From: Nocardia arthritidis NBRC 100137
GTDB lineage: Bacteria > Actinomycetota > Actinomycetes > Mycobacteriales > Mycobacteriaceae
Direction: 5' to 3'
DNA length: 34,549 bases
Assembly: GCF_001612765.1 (NCBI RefSeq)
Contig: NZ_BDBB01000063.1
Span: 1-34,549 of the forward strand
The notes under the pieces were generated by a model. That model saw nothing but the letters and a program-made list of their open reading frames with translations, searched no databases and was not told the DNA's origin. Shown here in pieces: positions 22,791-30,864 of this stretch. Within the stretch, counting starts at the first letter, position 1. Each line of letters opens with the position of its first letter. A program made the position numbers and the translations under genes.

Positions 22791-25373
22791 ATGTCCGCAC
22801 CCAATCTCACTCGCGACCAAGCGATCGAACGCGCCGCGACAGTGTCGGTCGAGAACTATCGCGTCGAGCTGGACCTCACCGACGGCGCGGGCGAACCGGG
22901 CGAGCAGACCTTCTTCTCCCGCAGCACCGTGACCTTCACCGCGACGCCGGGCGCGAGCACGTTCATCGACATCGTGGCGCGCGGCGTGCGCTCGGCGGTA
23001 CTCAACGGCAGCGCGCTGGACATCGCCGACTACGACGAGTCGACCGGCATCACGCTGACCGGCCTGGCCGAGCGCAACGAGCTGGTGGTGGAGGCCGACT
23101 GCGAGTACTCGCACACCGGCGAGGGCCTGCACCGGTTCGTCGATCCGGCCGACGACGCGGTGTACCTGTACTCGCAGTTCGAAACCGCCGATGCCAAGCG
23201 CATGTTCGCCTGCTTCGACCAGCCGGATCTCAAAGCCACCTTCGACCTCGCCGTCACCGCCCCGGAGGACTGGCAGGTCATCTCCAACGCCGCCGTCGTG
23301 CAGACGCTCGCGCCGGAGCCGGGCAAGCACGTCTTCCGTACCACGCCGAGGATGAGCACCTACCTGGTCGCGCTCATCGCAGGCCCGTACGCGCAGTGGA
23401 CCGACGTCTACACCGACGAGCACGGCAGCATCCCGCTGGGCATCTACTGCCGCGCCTCGCTGGCCGAGTACATGGACGCCGAGCGGCTGTTCACCGAGAC
23501 CAAGCAGGGTTTCGGCTTCTACCACCGCAACTTCGGCGTGCCGTACGCGTTCGGCAAGTACGACCAGCTGTTCGTCCCCGAGTTCAACGCGGGCGCGATG
23601 GAGAACGCGGGCGCGGTGACCTTCCTGGAGGACTACGTCTTCCGGTCCAAGGTCACCCGGGCGTCCTATGAGCGCCGCGCCGAGACCGTGCTGCACGAGA
23701 TGGCGCACATGTGGTTCGGCGACCTGGTCACCATGAAGTGGTGGGACGATCTGTGGCTGAACGAGTCGTTCGCCACCTTCGCGTCGGTGCTGTGCCAGTC
23801 CGAGGCCACCGAATACGCCAGCGCGTGGACCACGTTCGCGAACGTGGAGAAGTCCTGGGCCTACCGGCAGGACCAGCTGCCCTCCACCCACCCGATCGCC
23901 GCGGACATCCCCGATCTCGCCGCGGTCGAGGTGAACTTCGACGGCATCACCTACGCCAAGGGCGCCAGCGTCCTCAAGCAGCTCGTCGCCTACGTCGGTC
24001 TCGAGCCATTCCTGGCCGGTCTGCGCGCGTACTTCGCCGATCACGCCTACGGCAACGCCACCTTCGACGACCTGCTGTCGGCGCTGGAGAAGTCGTCCGG
24101 TCGCGATCTGTCCACGTGGGGCGCGCAGTGGCTCAAGACCACCGGACTGAACATCCTGCGCCCGGACTTCGAGGTGGACGCCGAGGGGAAGTTCGGCTCC
24201 TTCGCGGTGGTGCAGGAAGGCGCGCAGCCCGGCGCCGGTGAGCGGCGCGTGCACCGCCTGGCCATCGGCGTGTACGACGACCAGGACGGAAAGCTGGTGC
24301 GCACGAAACGCGTCGAACTCGACCTCGACGCCGCCGAACGGACCGAGGTGCCCGAGCTGGTCGGCGTGCCACGCGGCAAGTTCGTGCTGGTCAACGACGA
24401 CGATCTCACCTACTGCTCGATCCGCCTCGATGCCGATTCGCTCGACGTGCTGGTCAACCGCATCGCCGACATCGCGGAGCCGCTGCCGCGCACGCTGGCC
24501 TGGTCGGCGGCCTGGGAGATGACCCGCCAGGCCGAGTTCCGCGCCCGCGATTTCGTGGCGCTGGTCGAGCGTGGCGTCGGCGCCGAGACCGAGATCGGCG
24601 TGGTGCAGCGGCTGCTGATGCAAGCCAACACCGCGCTGAGCAGCTACGCCGATCCCGAATGGGCCGCGGCCACCGGCTGGCCGGAATACGCGAACCGGCT
24701 GCTGGAGCTGGCGCGCGAAGCCGAGCCCGGCTCCGACCACCAGCTGGCCTTCGTCAACGCGCTGACCGGCGCGAAGCTGTCGGCTTGGCACACCGAGGTG
24801 CTGCGCGAACTGCTCGACGGTGATCCGGCCAAGGTCGGGCTGCCCGGTCTGGCCGTCGACACCGATCTGCGCTGGCGAGTCCTCGCCGCGCTCGCGGCGG
24901 CGGGCGAGGTCGACGCCGACGGGCTGGACACGCCGGTCATCGACCAAGAGCTGTCCAACGACCCGACCGCGGCGGGCAAGCGGCAGGCGGCCGCCGCGGC
25001 GACGGCGCGTCCGATCGCCGAGGTGAAGGAGCAGGCGTGGGCGACGGTGATGGGCGACGACTCGGTGCCCAACGTCACCGCCCGCTCGATCGTCGGCGGC
25101 TTCGCGCCCGCCGGACAGGGTGAGCTGCTCACGTCCTACGTGGAGCGATATTTCGCCGAGGTCCCCGGCGTCTGGGAGCGCCGCTCGAGTGAAGTCGCCC
25201 AGACCGTCGTGGTAGGCCTCTACCCGCACTGGGCGATCAGCGAGGACGCGGTGGCCGTCGCCGACAAGTTCCTCGCGGGCGACCACCCGCCGGCGCTGCG
25301 CCGCCTGGTCAGCGAGGGCAAGGCGGGCATCGAACGCTCGCTGCGCGCCCGCGCCTTCGACGCCCAGCCGTAG
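22791..25373 (+). CDS. pepN: Aminopeptidase N (M1 family)
   Basis: 860 aa from the ATG at 22791 with AAGGAG about 5 nt upstream; this is the length of mycobacterial PepN. The exopeptidase motif GAMEN is at residues 268-272 and the zinc site HEMAH at 302-306, with the third ligand Glu325 in LNESFA. The C-terminal half (about 440-860) is the ERAP1-like helical domain (TLAWSAAWEMTRQAEFRARD). The enzyme removes N-terminal residues from peptides in the cytosol, downstream of proteasome or Clp degradation. There is no signal peptide. A perfect 16-bp-arm hairpin follows 7 bp after the stop. Synteny with Rv2467 is from memory. Confidence 0.95.
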   Translation: MSAPNLTRDQAIERAATVSVENYRVELDLTDGAGEPGEQTFFSRSTVTFTATPGASTFIDIVARGVRSAVLNGSALDIADYDESTGITLTGLAERNELVVEADCEYSHTGEGLHRFVDPADDAVYLYSQFETADAKRMFACFDQPDLKATFDLAVTAPEDWQVISNAAVVQTLAPEPGKHVFRTTPRMSTYLVALIAGPYAQWTDVYTDEHGSIPLGIYCRASLAEYMDAERLFTETKQGFGFYHRNFGVPYAFGKYDQLFVPEFNAGAMENAGAVTFLEDYVFRSKVTRASYERRAETVLHEMAHMWFGDLVTMKWWDDLWLNESFATFASVLCQSEATEYASAWTTFANVEKSWAYRQDQLPSTHPIAADIPDLAAVEVNFDGITYAKGASVLKQLVAYVGLEPFLAGLRAYFADHAYGNATFDDLLSALEKSSGRDLSTWGAQWLKTTGLNILRPDFEVDAEGKFGSFAVVQEGAQPGAGERRVHRLAIGVYDDQDGKLVRTKRVELDLDAAERTEVPELVGVPRGKFVLVNDDDLTYCSIRLDADSLDVLVNRIADIAEPLPRTLAWSAAWEMTRQAEFRARDFVALVERGVGAETEIGVVQRLLMQANTALSSYADPEWAAATGWPEYANRLLELAREAEPGSDHQLAFVNALTGAKLSAWHTEVLRELLDGDPAKVGLPGLAVDTDLRWRVLAALAAAGEVDADGLDTPVIDQELSNDPTAAGKRQAAAAATARPIAEVKEQAWATVMGDDSVPNVTARSIVGGFAPAGQGELLTSYVERYFAEVPGVWERRSSEVAQTVVVGLYPHWAISEDAVAVADKFLAGDHPPALRRLVSEGKAGIERSLRARAFDAQP

Positions 25374-25379
25374 ACGAAA

Positions 25380-25411
25380 CCGGCGCTCCACCCGATCGGG
25401 TGGAGCGCCGG
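25380..25411. terminator. Perfect 32-nt palindromic bidirectional terminator
   Basis: Uninterrupted self-complementary palindrome of 32 nt (16-bp arms, centre at 25395/25396, central GATC), lying in the 52-bp gap between the convergent pepN and DUF5130 stop codons. A hairpin must leave a few central bases unpaired. Confidence 0.88.
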
Positions 25412-25425
25412 ACTACGACAGCGAA

Positions 25426-25890
25426 CTACCTGCCGATCGCGGCGGCCATCACGCGCACCGCGGAGACCACGCCGTCGATCAGCTGGCCCTGCCGAAACGA
25501 GCTCAGCGCGGCGGTGACGCCGAGCTGGCAGACGCGATCGTTCGCACGGTCGGCGACCGCCTTGCCCGAGCGCACCTCGATCGCCTTCTCGTTGGGCGAG
25601 ACGGCGATCAGCACCGAGTGCGCCGCCTCGGGCGTGCCGGGGAAGATCGCGTCCGCGGCCGCGGCCGGGTCCTCGCCCAGATCGCCGATGTAGACGTTGA
25701 AGCGCACCTTGGTCGCGCGGGTCGCCTCGGTCAGCACGTTGTCCATGGTGAGCCGCTCTTCATCGTTGAACGGCGCTTCCTTGAACACGTCGCCCGCCTC
25801 GTGCACGCCGGAGACGCGCCCGCTGCTGGTGATGGCGTATCCGTGCGGCAAATCGGCTTCGATCACCGCGGGCCATTTAGAACCTGCCAC
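25426..25890 (-). CDS. DUF5130 protein (TPM-like, Rv2468c-like)
   Basis: 154 aa from the GTG at 25888-25890, with GGAGG 8 nt upstream. No signal peptide or membrane segment. Features are ITSSGRVSGVHEAGD, FNVYIGDLGEDP and VLIAVSPNEKAIEVRSGKAV, a TPM-domain-like pattern (a beta sheet with a conserved Gly-Asp), and a C-terminal helix FRQGQLIDGVVSAVRVMAA. Its first 14 nt overlap the end of the ctaJ-like gene. From memory, the M. smegmatis counterparts of both genes were found with the cytochrome bcc-aa3 supercomplex, so a link to respiration is plausible but not shown by the sequence. Confidence 0.8.
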   Translation of the reverse strand: MAGSKWPAVIEADLPHGYAITSSGRVSGVHEAGDVFKEAPFNDEERLTMDNVLTEATRATKVRFNVYIGDLGEDPAAAADAIFPGTPEAAHSVLIAVSPNEKAIEVRSGKAVADRANDRVCQLGVTAALSSFRQGQLIDGVVSAVRVMAAAIGR

Positions 25891-26155
25891 TTGCCCGTCC
25901 TCCGATCAGCTCCACCTCGGTGGACTCGATGGCCGCATGGTGTCCATGCGGCGTTTCCGGAAAGTGGTGACCCGAGCCGATCACCTCTTCAGTGGCACTC
26001 CACAGCACCGGCGGCTGGGTCCACTTCTGGCCGAGGGCGAAGTGGACCGGCTTCTCGCCAGGCAGCGGCTTACCGAGGAACGACAATCCGGCGATCACGC
26101 CGTAGATCACCAGCGGGATGCCGGCGAAGATCAGCACTGTCTCGAGAATGCTCAC
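25877..26155 (-). CDS. ctaJ: aa3-type cytochrome oxidase accessory subunit, CtaJ-like
   Basis: 92 aa. One N-terminal membrane helix (about residues 4-28, ILETVLIFAGIPLVIYGVIA) is followed by a soluble tail with GQKWTQPPVLWSATEEV and a His-rich segment (GSGHHFPETPHGHH). The TM-then-GQxWxxPPVxW layout is that of CtaJ, a small subunit seen in the mycobacterial bcc-aa3 supercomplex (recalled, not searched). The start is GTG at 26153-26155 with no ribosome site; a TACCTT (minus strand, 26162-26167) ends 6 nt upstream, so the message may be leaderless. It is translationally linked to the DUF5130 gene by overlap. Confidence 0.72.
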   Translation of the reverse strand: MSILETVLIFAGIPLVIYGVIAGLSFLGKPLPGEKPVHFALGQKWTQPPVLWSATEEVIGSGHHFPETPHGHHAAIESTEVELIGGRASGRF

Positions 26156-26257
26156 GAGTCAAAGGTAGACGATCCTCTGTAGTAGTTCTCCGTCCGGTCG
26201 CGCAGGAACGCCGTCCGAGTCGACGACACCGGCGCCGAGCTGGGAGTTTCGCCGAGC

Positions 26258-27862
26258 TCAGACCAACCAGGCGGCCGCGTTGGGCGGCAGCTGGCCTCCC
26301 TCGGCCGGCGCGCTGGCCAGCAGTACGTCTCCCGGCGGTAGCTGGATGGGCAAGTCCGAGGCGTTGAGCACGCAGACCAGTCCGCCCGGTCGGCGGAACG
26401 CGAGACAGCCCGGCGGGCTGCCGTACCACTCGACCCGGTCCCCAGCGAACTCCGGACGCTGCGAGCGCAGTTCGATACCCAGGCGGTATAGCGAGAGGGT
26501 CGAGCCCAGCTCCTCGAGCTGAGCCTCCACGGTCAGCGACGCCCAGTCCGGCGGAATCGGCAGCCACGGCGTTGCGGTGGTGAACCCGTACGGCGGCGTG
26601 ACGCCCTCCCACGGCAGCGGCACCCGGCAGCCGTCACGGCCGCGCTGGGTGTGCCCGGAGCGCTCCCACACCGGATCCTGCAACACCTCGTCCGGCAGGT
26701 CGTCGACGTTGGGCAACCCTAGCTCGGAGCCGTTGTAGATGAACACCGCGCCGGGCAGCGCCAGTTCCAGCAGGATCATCGCCCGAGCGCGCGCGACGCC
26801 GAGCGCGCCGCCGCCGTACCGGGTGACCTCGCGCTCGATGTCGTGGTTGGACAGCGTCCAGGTGGGAACGGCGAAGACCGGGGCGACGGCGGCGAGCGAG
26901 TTGTCGATCGCGTCGCGCACCGCCTCGGCGTCGAACGACGATTCCGCGAGGCGGAAGTTGAACGCCAAGTGCAGTTCGTCAGGGCGTACGTACTCGCCGA
27001 AGCGGGTGTTGTCGTTCACCCACACTTCACCGATGGTCACCGCGTCGGGGTATTCCTCGACCACCTTGCGGATCCGGCGGTGGATGTCGTGGACGGCGGG
27101 ATTGTTGAACCGCGGGTCGCTGTCATCGTGCGCCAGCAGGGCCGAGGCGGACAACTGGGGCATGTCGGGCAAACCGTCGGGCTTGGCCATGCCGTGCGCG
27201 ACGTCGATCCGGAACCCGTCCACCCCCCGGTCGAGCCAGAACCGCAGTGTCTGCTCGAAATCGGCGGCGACCTCGGCATTCGACCAGTTCAGGTCCGGCT
27301 GTTCCCGGGCGAAGATGTGCAGGTACCACTGGCCGGGCGTGCCGTCGGGTTCGGTGATCCTCGTCCAGGCCGGGCCACCGAAAATGCTCGGCCAGTTGTT
27401 GGGCGGCTCGGCGCCGCCGGGCCCACGGCCGTCGCGGAAGATGTACCGGTCGCGCTCCGGGCTGCCGGGAGGCGCGGCCAGTGCCGCGCGGAACCACGGA
27501 TGCCGGTCGCTGGTGTGGTTGGGCACCAGGTCCATGGTCACCCTGATCCGGCGGGCGTGCGCCTCGGCGATCAGCGCGTCCATCGCGGCGAGCCCGCCGA
27601 AGAGCTGGTCGATATCACGCGGGTCGGCAACGTCGTAGCCACCGTCGGCCATCGGCGAACGCATCACGGGACAGATCCACAGCGCGTCGACCCCGAGCAG
27701 TTCGAGATAGCCCAGTTTGTCCCGGACTCCCCCGAGATCGCCGACCCCGTCTCCGCTCGAGTCCGCGAAAGATCTCGGATAAACCTGGTAGAACACGGCC
27801 GACCGCCACCACGGCTGAGTGGTGGGATCCACCGGCGCCGTTACGGCTGGTGCATCACTCAC
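26258..27862 (-). CDS. aglA: GH13 alpha-glucosidase (AglA-like)
   Basis: 534 aa from the GTG at 27860-27862. An N-terminal TIM barrel of glycoside hydrolase family 13 shows WWRSAVFYQVYPRSFADSSG, the DLVPNHTS block (111-118), the nucleophile Asp220 in GFRIDVAHGM, the acid/base Glu279 in IGEVWV, and the transition-state Asp341 in LSNHDIE. The C-terminal 100 residues form a beta-sandwich. The substrate class is alpha-1,4 or alpha-1,6 glucosides and oligosaccharides (oligo-1,6-glucosidase/alpha-glucosidase type); exact specificity cannot be read. No secretion signal, so it is cytoplasmic. It is followed by a 102-bp gap before the ctaJ-like start, and its own upstream gap to glbO is 217 bp. Confidence 0.92.
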   Translation of the reverse strand: MSDAPAVTAPVDPTTQPWWRSAVFYQVYPRSFADSSGDGVGDLGGVRDKLGYLELLGVDALWICPVMRSPMADGGYDVADPRDIDQLFGGLAAMDALIAEAHARRIRVTMDLVPNHTSDRHPWFRAALAAPPGSPERDRYIFRDGRGPGGAEPPNNWPSIFGGPAWTRITEPDGTPGQWYLHIFAREQPDLNWSNAEVAADFEQTLRFWLDRGVDGFRIDVAHGMAKPDGLPDMPQLSASALLAHDDSDPRFNNPAVHDIHRRIRKVVEEYPDAVTIGEVWVNDNTRFGEYVRPDELHLAFNFRLAESSFDAEAVRDAIDNSLAAVAPVFAVPTWTLSNHDIEREVTRYGGGALGVARARAMILLELALPGAVFIYNGSELGLPNVDDLPDEVLQDPVWERSGHTQRGRDGCRVPLPWEGVTPPYGFTTATPWLPIPPDWASLTVEAQLEELGSTLSLYRLGIELRSQRPEFAGDRVEWYGSPPGCLAFRRPGGLVCVLNASDLPIQLPPGDVLLASAPAEGGQLPPNAAAWLV

Positions 27863-28079
27863 ATCCGCAATAGTGCCAAAGTTTCGACGCGAAAGCCTTC
27901 AGGCGATATGAACTTTCGAATCGCGGGCAAATGTCCAGCAGCAACCCGCGCCGAGGCGAAAAACCTTGCTCTACATCGCGTCTCAGGCCCAGCGCTCCCG
28001 GCGAACTTCGTTCACCAGCGAATCCGTCGCCACCACAACGCGGTACAAAACACACCGCCGCCCCATGGCGAAGCCATGG

Positions 28080-28484
28080 TCAGAACGGGGCGTTCACCAA
28101 GGAGTTGGCGGCCATCTCCAGGTAGTCCAGCAGCGCCTTGCGATGCTCGTCGTCCAGGGTTTCGGGCTCGATCTCGGCGACCGCGATGCGCATACACCGC
28201 AGCCATGCGTCCCGCTCGATCGGCCCGATGGTGAACGGCATGTGCCGCATGCGCAGGCGGGGGTGGCCGCGCTCGTCGGAGTAGGTGCGCGGACCGCCCC
28301 AGTACTGCTCGAGGAACATTCGCAAGCGGCGCTCCGCCGGGCCGAGATCCTCCTCCGGATACAGCGGACGCAGCACCTCGTCGGCGGCCACCTCGCGATA
28401 GAACGTCGCGACGAGCCGCTGGAACGTCTCCGCGCCACCGACCGTCTCGTAGAACGACGTCGCCGTCTGTTCGCCCGAAGTCAT
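28080..28484 (-). CDS. glbO: Truncated haemoglobin, group II (trHbO)
   Basis: 134 aa from the ATG at 28482-28484 with GAGAGG just upstream; a longer frame adds 33 non-homologous residues. Haem-pocket residues are all present with a constant offset from M. tuberculosis GlbO: Tyr29 (B10), Tyr42 (CD1), His81 (F8, proximal ligand) and Trp94 (G8). The EQYWGGP and RMRHMPF segments are typical. It binds oxygen very tightly and is implicated in oxygen or redox chemistry near the membrane. It is divergent from the HNH nuclease gene and precedes aglA on the same strand. Confidence 0.95.
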   Translation of the reverse strand: MTSGEQTATSFYETVGGAETFQRLVATFYREVAADEVLRPLYPEEDLGPAERRLRMFLEQYWGGPRTYSDERGHPRLRMRHMPFTIGPIERDAWLRCMRIAVAEIEPETLDDEHRKALLDYLEMAANSLVNAPF

Positions 28485-28586
28485 AGACCCTCTCGATTCA
28501 CCGGATGCGCCGCTGTCCATTGTGCCCGCGCCGGGGGACTGCCGCCGCACTGCCCTCGCGCTGCCGCTCGGCAACCGGAACATCGC

Positions 28587-28605
28587 GCTGAAATGGCACT
28601 TCAGC
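28587..28605. promoter_or_regulatory. Palindrome in the glbO/HNH divergent region
   Basis: GCTGAA-ATGGCAC-TTCAGC, perfect 6-bp arms with a 7-bp spacer, about 100 bp upstream of glbO and 120 bp upstream of the HNH gene. Possible operator shared by both genes; function not known. Confidence 0.4.
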
Positions 28606-28727
28606 CACAGTTAACCGGACATTGTTGAAAATCACCGTGCAATGCCCGACATTCCATGGTCAACTGGGTGACAGTCTCTGCTTTGCAGATACCACATGAT
28701 CCTGCCAATCATGAAATCGAGGTCGAG

Positions 28728-29432
28728 ATGAAGCAGCGGCACAGCGCCCGATCACACGAGGCGCGAGCGCACCGACAACTCCAGCCCGCCGACGTCCACA
28801 ATCGTGGGTCGGGGGCTACTCCGCTGCACATCGTGTCCGACCATCACCCGGGTGGACATCGTGGCCATCATGACCACGGACCCCGGCCCACCGCCCCGCC
28901 CGCCGAGGGCACGAACTGGCTCAAGACCAGGGTGTTGCTGTTGAACGCCACCTACGAGCCGCTCACCGCTTTGTCCGCGCGCCGCGCGATCGTCTTGCTC
29001 ATCTGCGACAAAGCCGACGCCATTCATCACAGTGACGAAGGGCCGGTGGTCCACTCCGCCGAGACTGCGGTGGCCATCCCCTCCGTGATCCGCCTGCGCA
29101 GCTATGTCCACGTCCCGTATCGCGCCCGGGTGCCGATGACCCGCGCCGCCCTCATGCACCGCGATCGCTACCGCTGCGGTTACTGCGGCGGCAAGGCCGA
29201 GACCATCGATCACGTCATCCCGCGCAGCCGCGGCGGGGAACATTCCTGGGAGAACTGCGTCGCCAGCTGCGCGCCGTGCAACCACCGCAAAGCCGACAAG
29301 CTGCTCAGCGAGCTGGGCTGGACGCTGCGCGCCCCGCTGGTCTCGCCGAAGGGCCCGCACTGGCGTCTGCTGTCCACCACCGCAGAACTCGACCCCGTGT
29401 GGTTGCAGTATCTCGGCGAAGGCGCCGCCTGA
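28728..29432 (+). CDS. HNH endonuclease (Rv2469c-like)
   Basis: 234 aa from the ATG at 28728, with GAGG a few bases upstream; a longer in-frame start exists 24 codons earlier. The poorly conserved N-terminus (1-60) contains a His-rich run (residues 39-50). The conserved part starts LKTRVLLLNATYEPL. The HNH domain is CGYCGGKAETIDHVIPRSRG followed by GEHSWENCVASCAPCNHRKA, with structural zinc Cys150, 153, 181 and 184 and catalytic Asp161-His162 and Asn176 or His186. This layout is widespread in actinobacteria as a single chromosomal copy, and its cellular role is not established. It ends 4 bp from the convergent XRE-cupin stop. Confidence 0.88.
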   Translation: MKQRHSARSHEARAHRQLQPADVHNRGSGATPLHIVSDHHPGGHRGHHDHGPRPTAPPAEGTNWLKTRVLLLNATYEPLTALSARRAIVLLICDKADAIHHSDEGPVVHSAETAVAIPSVIRLRSYVHVPYRARVPMTRAALMHRDRYRCGYCGGKAETIDHVIPRSRGGEHSWENCVASCAPCNHRKADKLLSELGWTLRAPLVSPKGPHWRLLSTTAELDPVWLQYLGEGAA

Positions 29433-29436
29433 CCGA

Positions 29437-30003
29437 TCAGGTGTATTCCACCACCAGCGTCGCCCAGGTCGGCGAGGCCAGCGCCTCGAACACGTGCGGC
29501 CGGTCACCCGGATATGCGATGTAGTCGCCCGGATGCAGTTCGACGGGCGCGTCGACCGGTCCGACCAGCGCGCGCCCCTCGGCGAGCAGTACATGTTCGA
29601 CCACACCGGGGATGTGCGGATCCGAGCGGCGCGCATGCCCCGGCTCCGCGGTGATGCGAAACAGGTCGCGGCGCGAATTGGCCGGCCCGGCCGCCAGCAG
29701 GGTCGCCCGGTATTCGGATTGCTCGGCCGCGACGACCGGGCCCTCACCGGCACGAATCACGTGGACGTTCGGGCGCGGCGGGTCGAGCAATCGGGAGAAC
29801 GGCATATCCAGGGTGACGCACAACGCCCACAGGGTTTCCAGGCTCGGATTCCCGGCGCCCGATTCCAATTGTGACAAGGTGGATTTCGCGATACCCGCCC
29901 GGCTGGCGACCTCGCTCAGCGACAACCCGGCACGGGTACGCTCGCGGCGCAGCGCGGCGGCGATCACCGCCTGGGGTGTTGTCGTCGCGTCCTGCTCGGT
30001 CAT
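29437..30003 (-). CDS. XRE-family regulator with cupin domain
   Basis: 188 aa from the ATG at 30001-30003 with GGAG upstream. An N-terminal Cro/C1-type HTH covers about residues 14-68 (LRRERTRAGLSLSEVASRAG then IAKSTLSQLESGAGNPSLET). A C-terminal cupin beta-barrel covers about 110-186 (HVLLAEGRALVGPVDAPVEL then HPGDYIAYPGD). XRE-cupin proteins usually sense a small metabolite and repress an adjacent transporter or catabolic gene. Here it is divergent from azlCD across 165 bp, so it is the likely regulator of branched-chain amino acid export. Confidence 0.9.
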   Translation of the reverse strand: MTEQDATTTPQAVIAAALRRERTRAGLSLSEVASRAGIAKSTLSQLESGAGNPSLETLWALCVTLDMPFSRLLDPPRPNVHVIRAGEGPVVAAEQSEYRATLLAAGPANSRRDLFRITAEPGHARRSDPHIPGVVEHVLLAEGRALVGPVDAPVELHPGDYIAYPGDRPHVFEALASPTWATLVVEYT

Positions 30004-30132
30004 ACCCGCTCCGTTTGTTCTGCGGCCTGGCGCTGCGTGTTCGGTCTCGGTTCGTTCGAACCCTATGGCCGTGGCCGGATAGTTGCGCCCCGCCGCATCT
30101 ACTGCCTACGAAACCGGCGACAGAAGACCATA

Positions 30133-30188
30133 TTGACGGAACCGGGCGCCATGTTCACTATAAACAACATGCGTTCGATATGGCGAAC
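30133..30188 (+). promoter_or_regulatory. Putative azlC promoter and inverted repeats
   Basis: TTGACG (30133-30138) is followed after 17 bp by CACTAT (30156-30161), or after 20 bp by TATAAA (30159-30164). The transcript would start at or beside the ATG at 30169, giving a leaderless mRNA. GTT-N7-AAC (30153-30165) covers the -10 and GTTCG-ATATGG-CGAAC (30173-30188) lies just inside the gene; both are candidate operators for the divergent XRE-cupin protein. Confidence 0.4.
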
Positions 30189-30864
30189 ACTCGATCGGGA
30201 GGTGATGGCGAGCATCGGGGCGGTGTGCCTCGCCGTCGGCGTGATGGGGGTCTCCTATGGGGCCACCGCGGTCGCGGCGGGCTTGCCGATCTGGCTTCCG
30301 ATCCTGCTCGGGTACGTGGTGCTCGCCGGAAGCTCGGAATTCCTCTTCATCGGCATCGTCGCCGCAGGGGGCAGTCCGATCGCGGCGGTGCTGGCGGGTT
30401 TGCTGGTGAACGCCAGACATGTGCCGTACGGACTGTCGGTCCCCGACGCGGTGGGCACGGGCTGGCGCAGGTCGCTGGGCGTCCATCTGATGAACGACGA
30501 GTCGGTCGCCATGACCATCGCGCAGCCCGACGCGCGGCGCAGACGGGCGGCATACTGGCTCACAGGCGCGGGGGTGCTGCTCGCCTGGCCCGGCGGCGCC
30601 GCCATCGGGGCGTTGATCGGATCGGTGGTCCCGGACACGTCGGCGTTCGGACTCGACGCGGTGTTTCCCGCAGTCCTGCTCGCGCTGGTGCTGCCGGCCC
30701 TGCGGGATCGCACCACCCTCGCCGCAGTGGGTGCGGGCACGGCGATCGCGCTGGCCTGCGCTCCGTTCCTGCCCACCGGACTGCCGGTCCTCCTCGCCCT
30801 CTGCGGGGTGCTGGTCGCGGCGCGGGGAAAACCTGAGCCGTCGGCCGCACGGGGAGCCGCGTGA
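30169..30864 (+). CDS. azlC: AzlC-type branched-chain amino acid exporter, large subunit
   Basis: 231 aa from the ATG at 30169 (MRSIWRTLDREVMASIG), preferred because it begins a typical AzlC N-terminus. Met at 30151 and 30205 are alternatives, and a GGGAGG lies too close to the last. Characteristic blocks are MGVSYGATAVAAG, VVLAGSSEFLFIGIVAAGGS and LVNARHVPYGLSV. Several hydrophobic segments follow. Together with AzlD it forms a membrane exporter; homologues (AzlCD, BrnFE, YgaZH) export branched-chain amino acids. Its stop overlaps the azlD start. It is divergent from the XRE-cupin regulator. Confidence 0.9.
   Translation: MRSIWRTLDREVMASIGAVCLAVGVMGVSYGATAVAAGLPIWLPILLGYVVLAGSSEFLFIGIVAAGGSPIAAVLAGLLVNARHVPYGLSVPDAVGTGWRRSLGVHLMNDESVAMTIAQPDARRRRAAYWLTGAGVLLAWPGGAAIGALIGSVVPDTSAFGLDAVFPAVLLALVLPALRDRTTLAAVGAGTAIALACAPFLPTGLPVLLALCGVLVAARGKPEPSAARGAA

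Noticed and set aside
21735..25391. Very long minus-strand open frame (about 1,218 codons) antisense to pepN
   Set aside because: Only its last 278 codons are a real gene (purC). The rest is the complement of pepN, left open by high GC; the residues are Arg/Val/Gly-rich with no family motifs.
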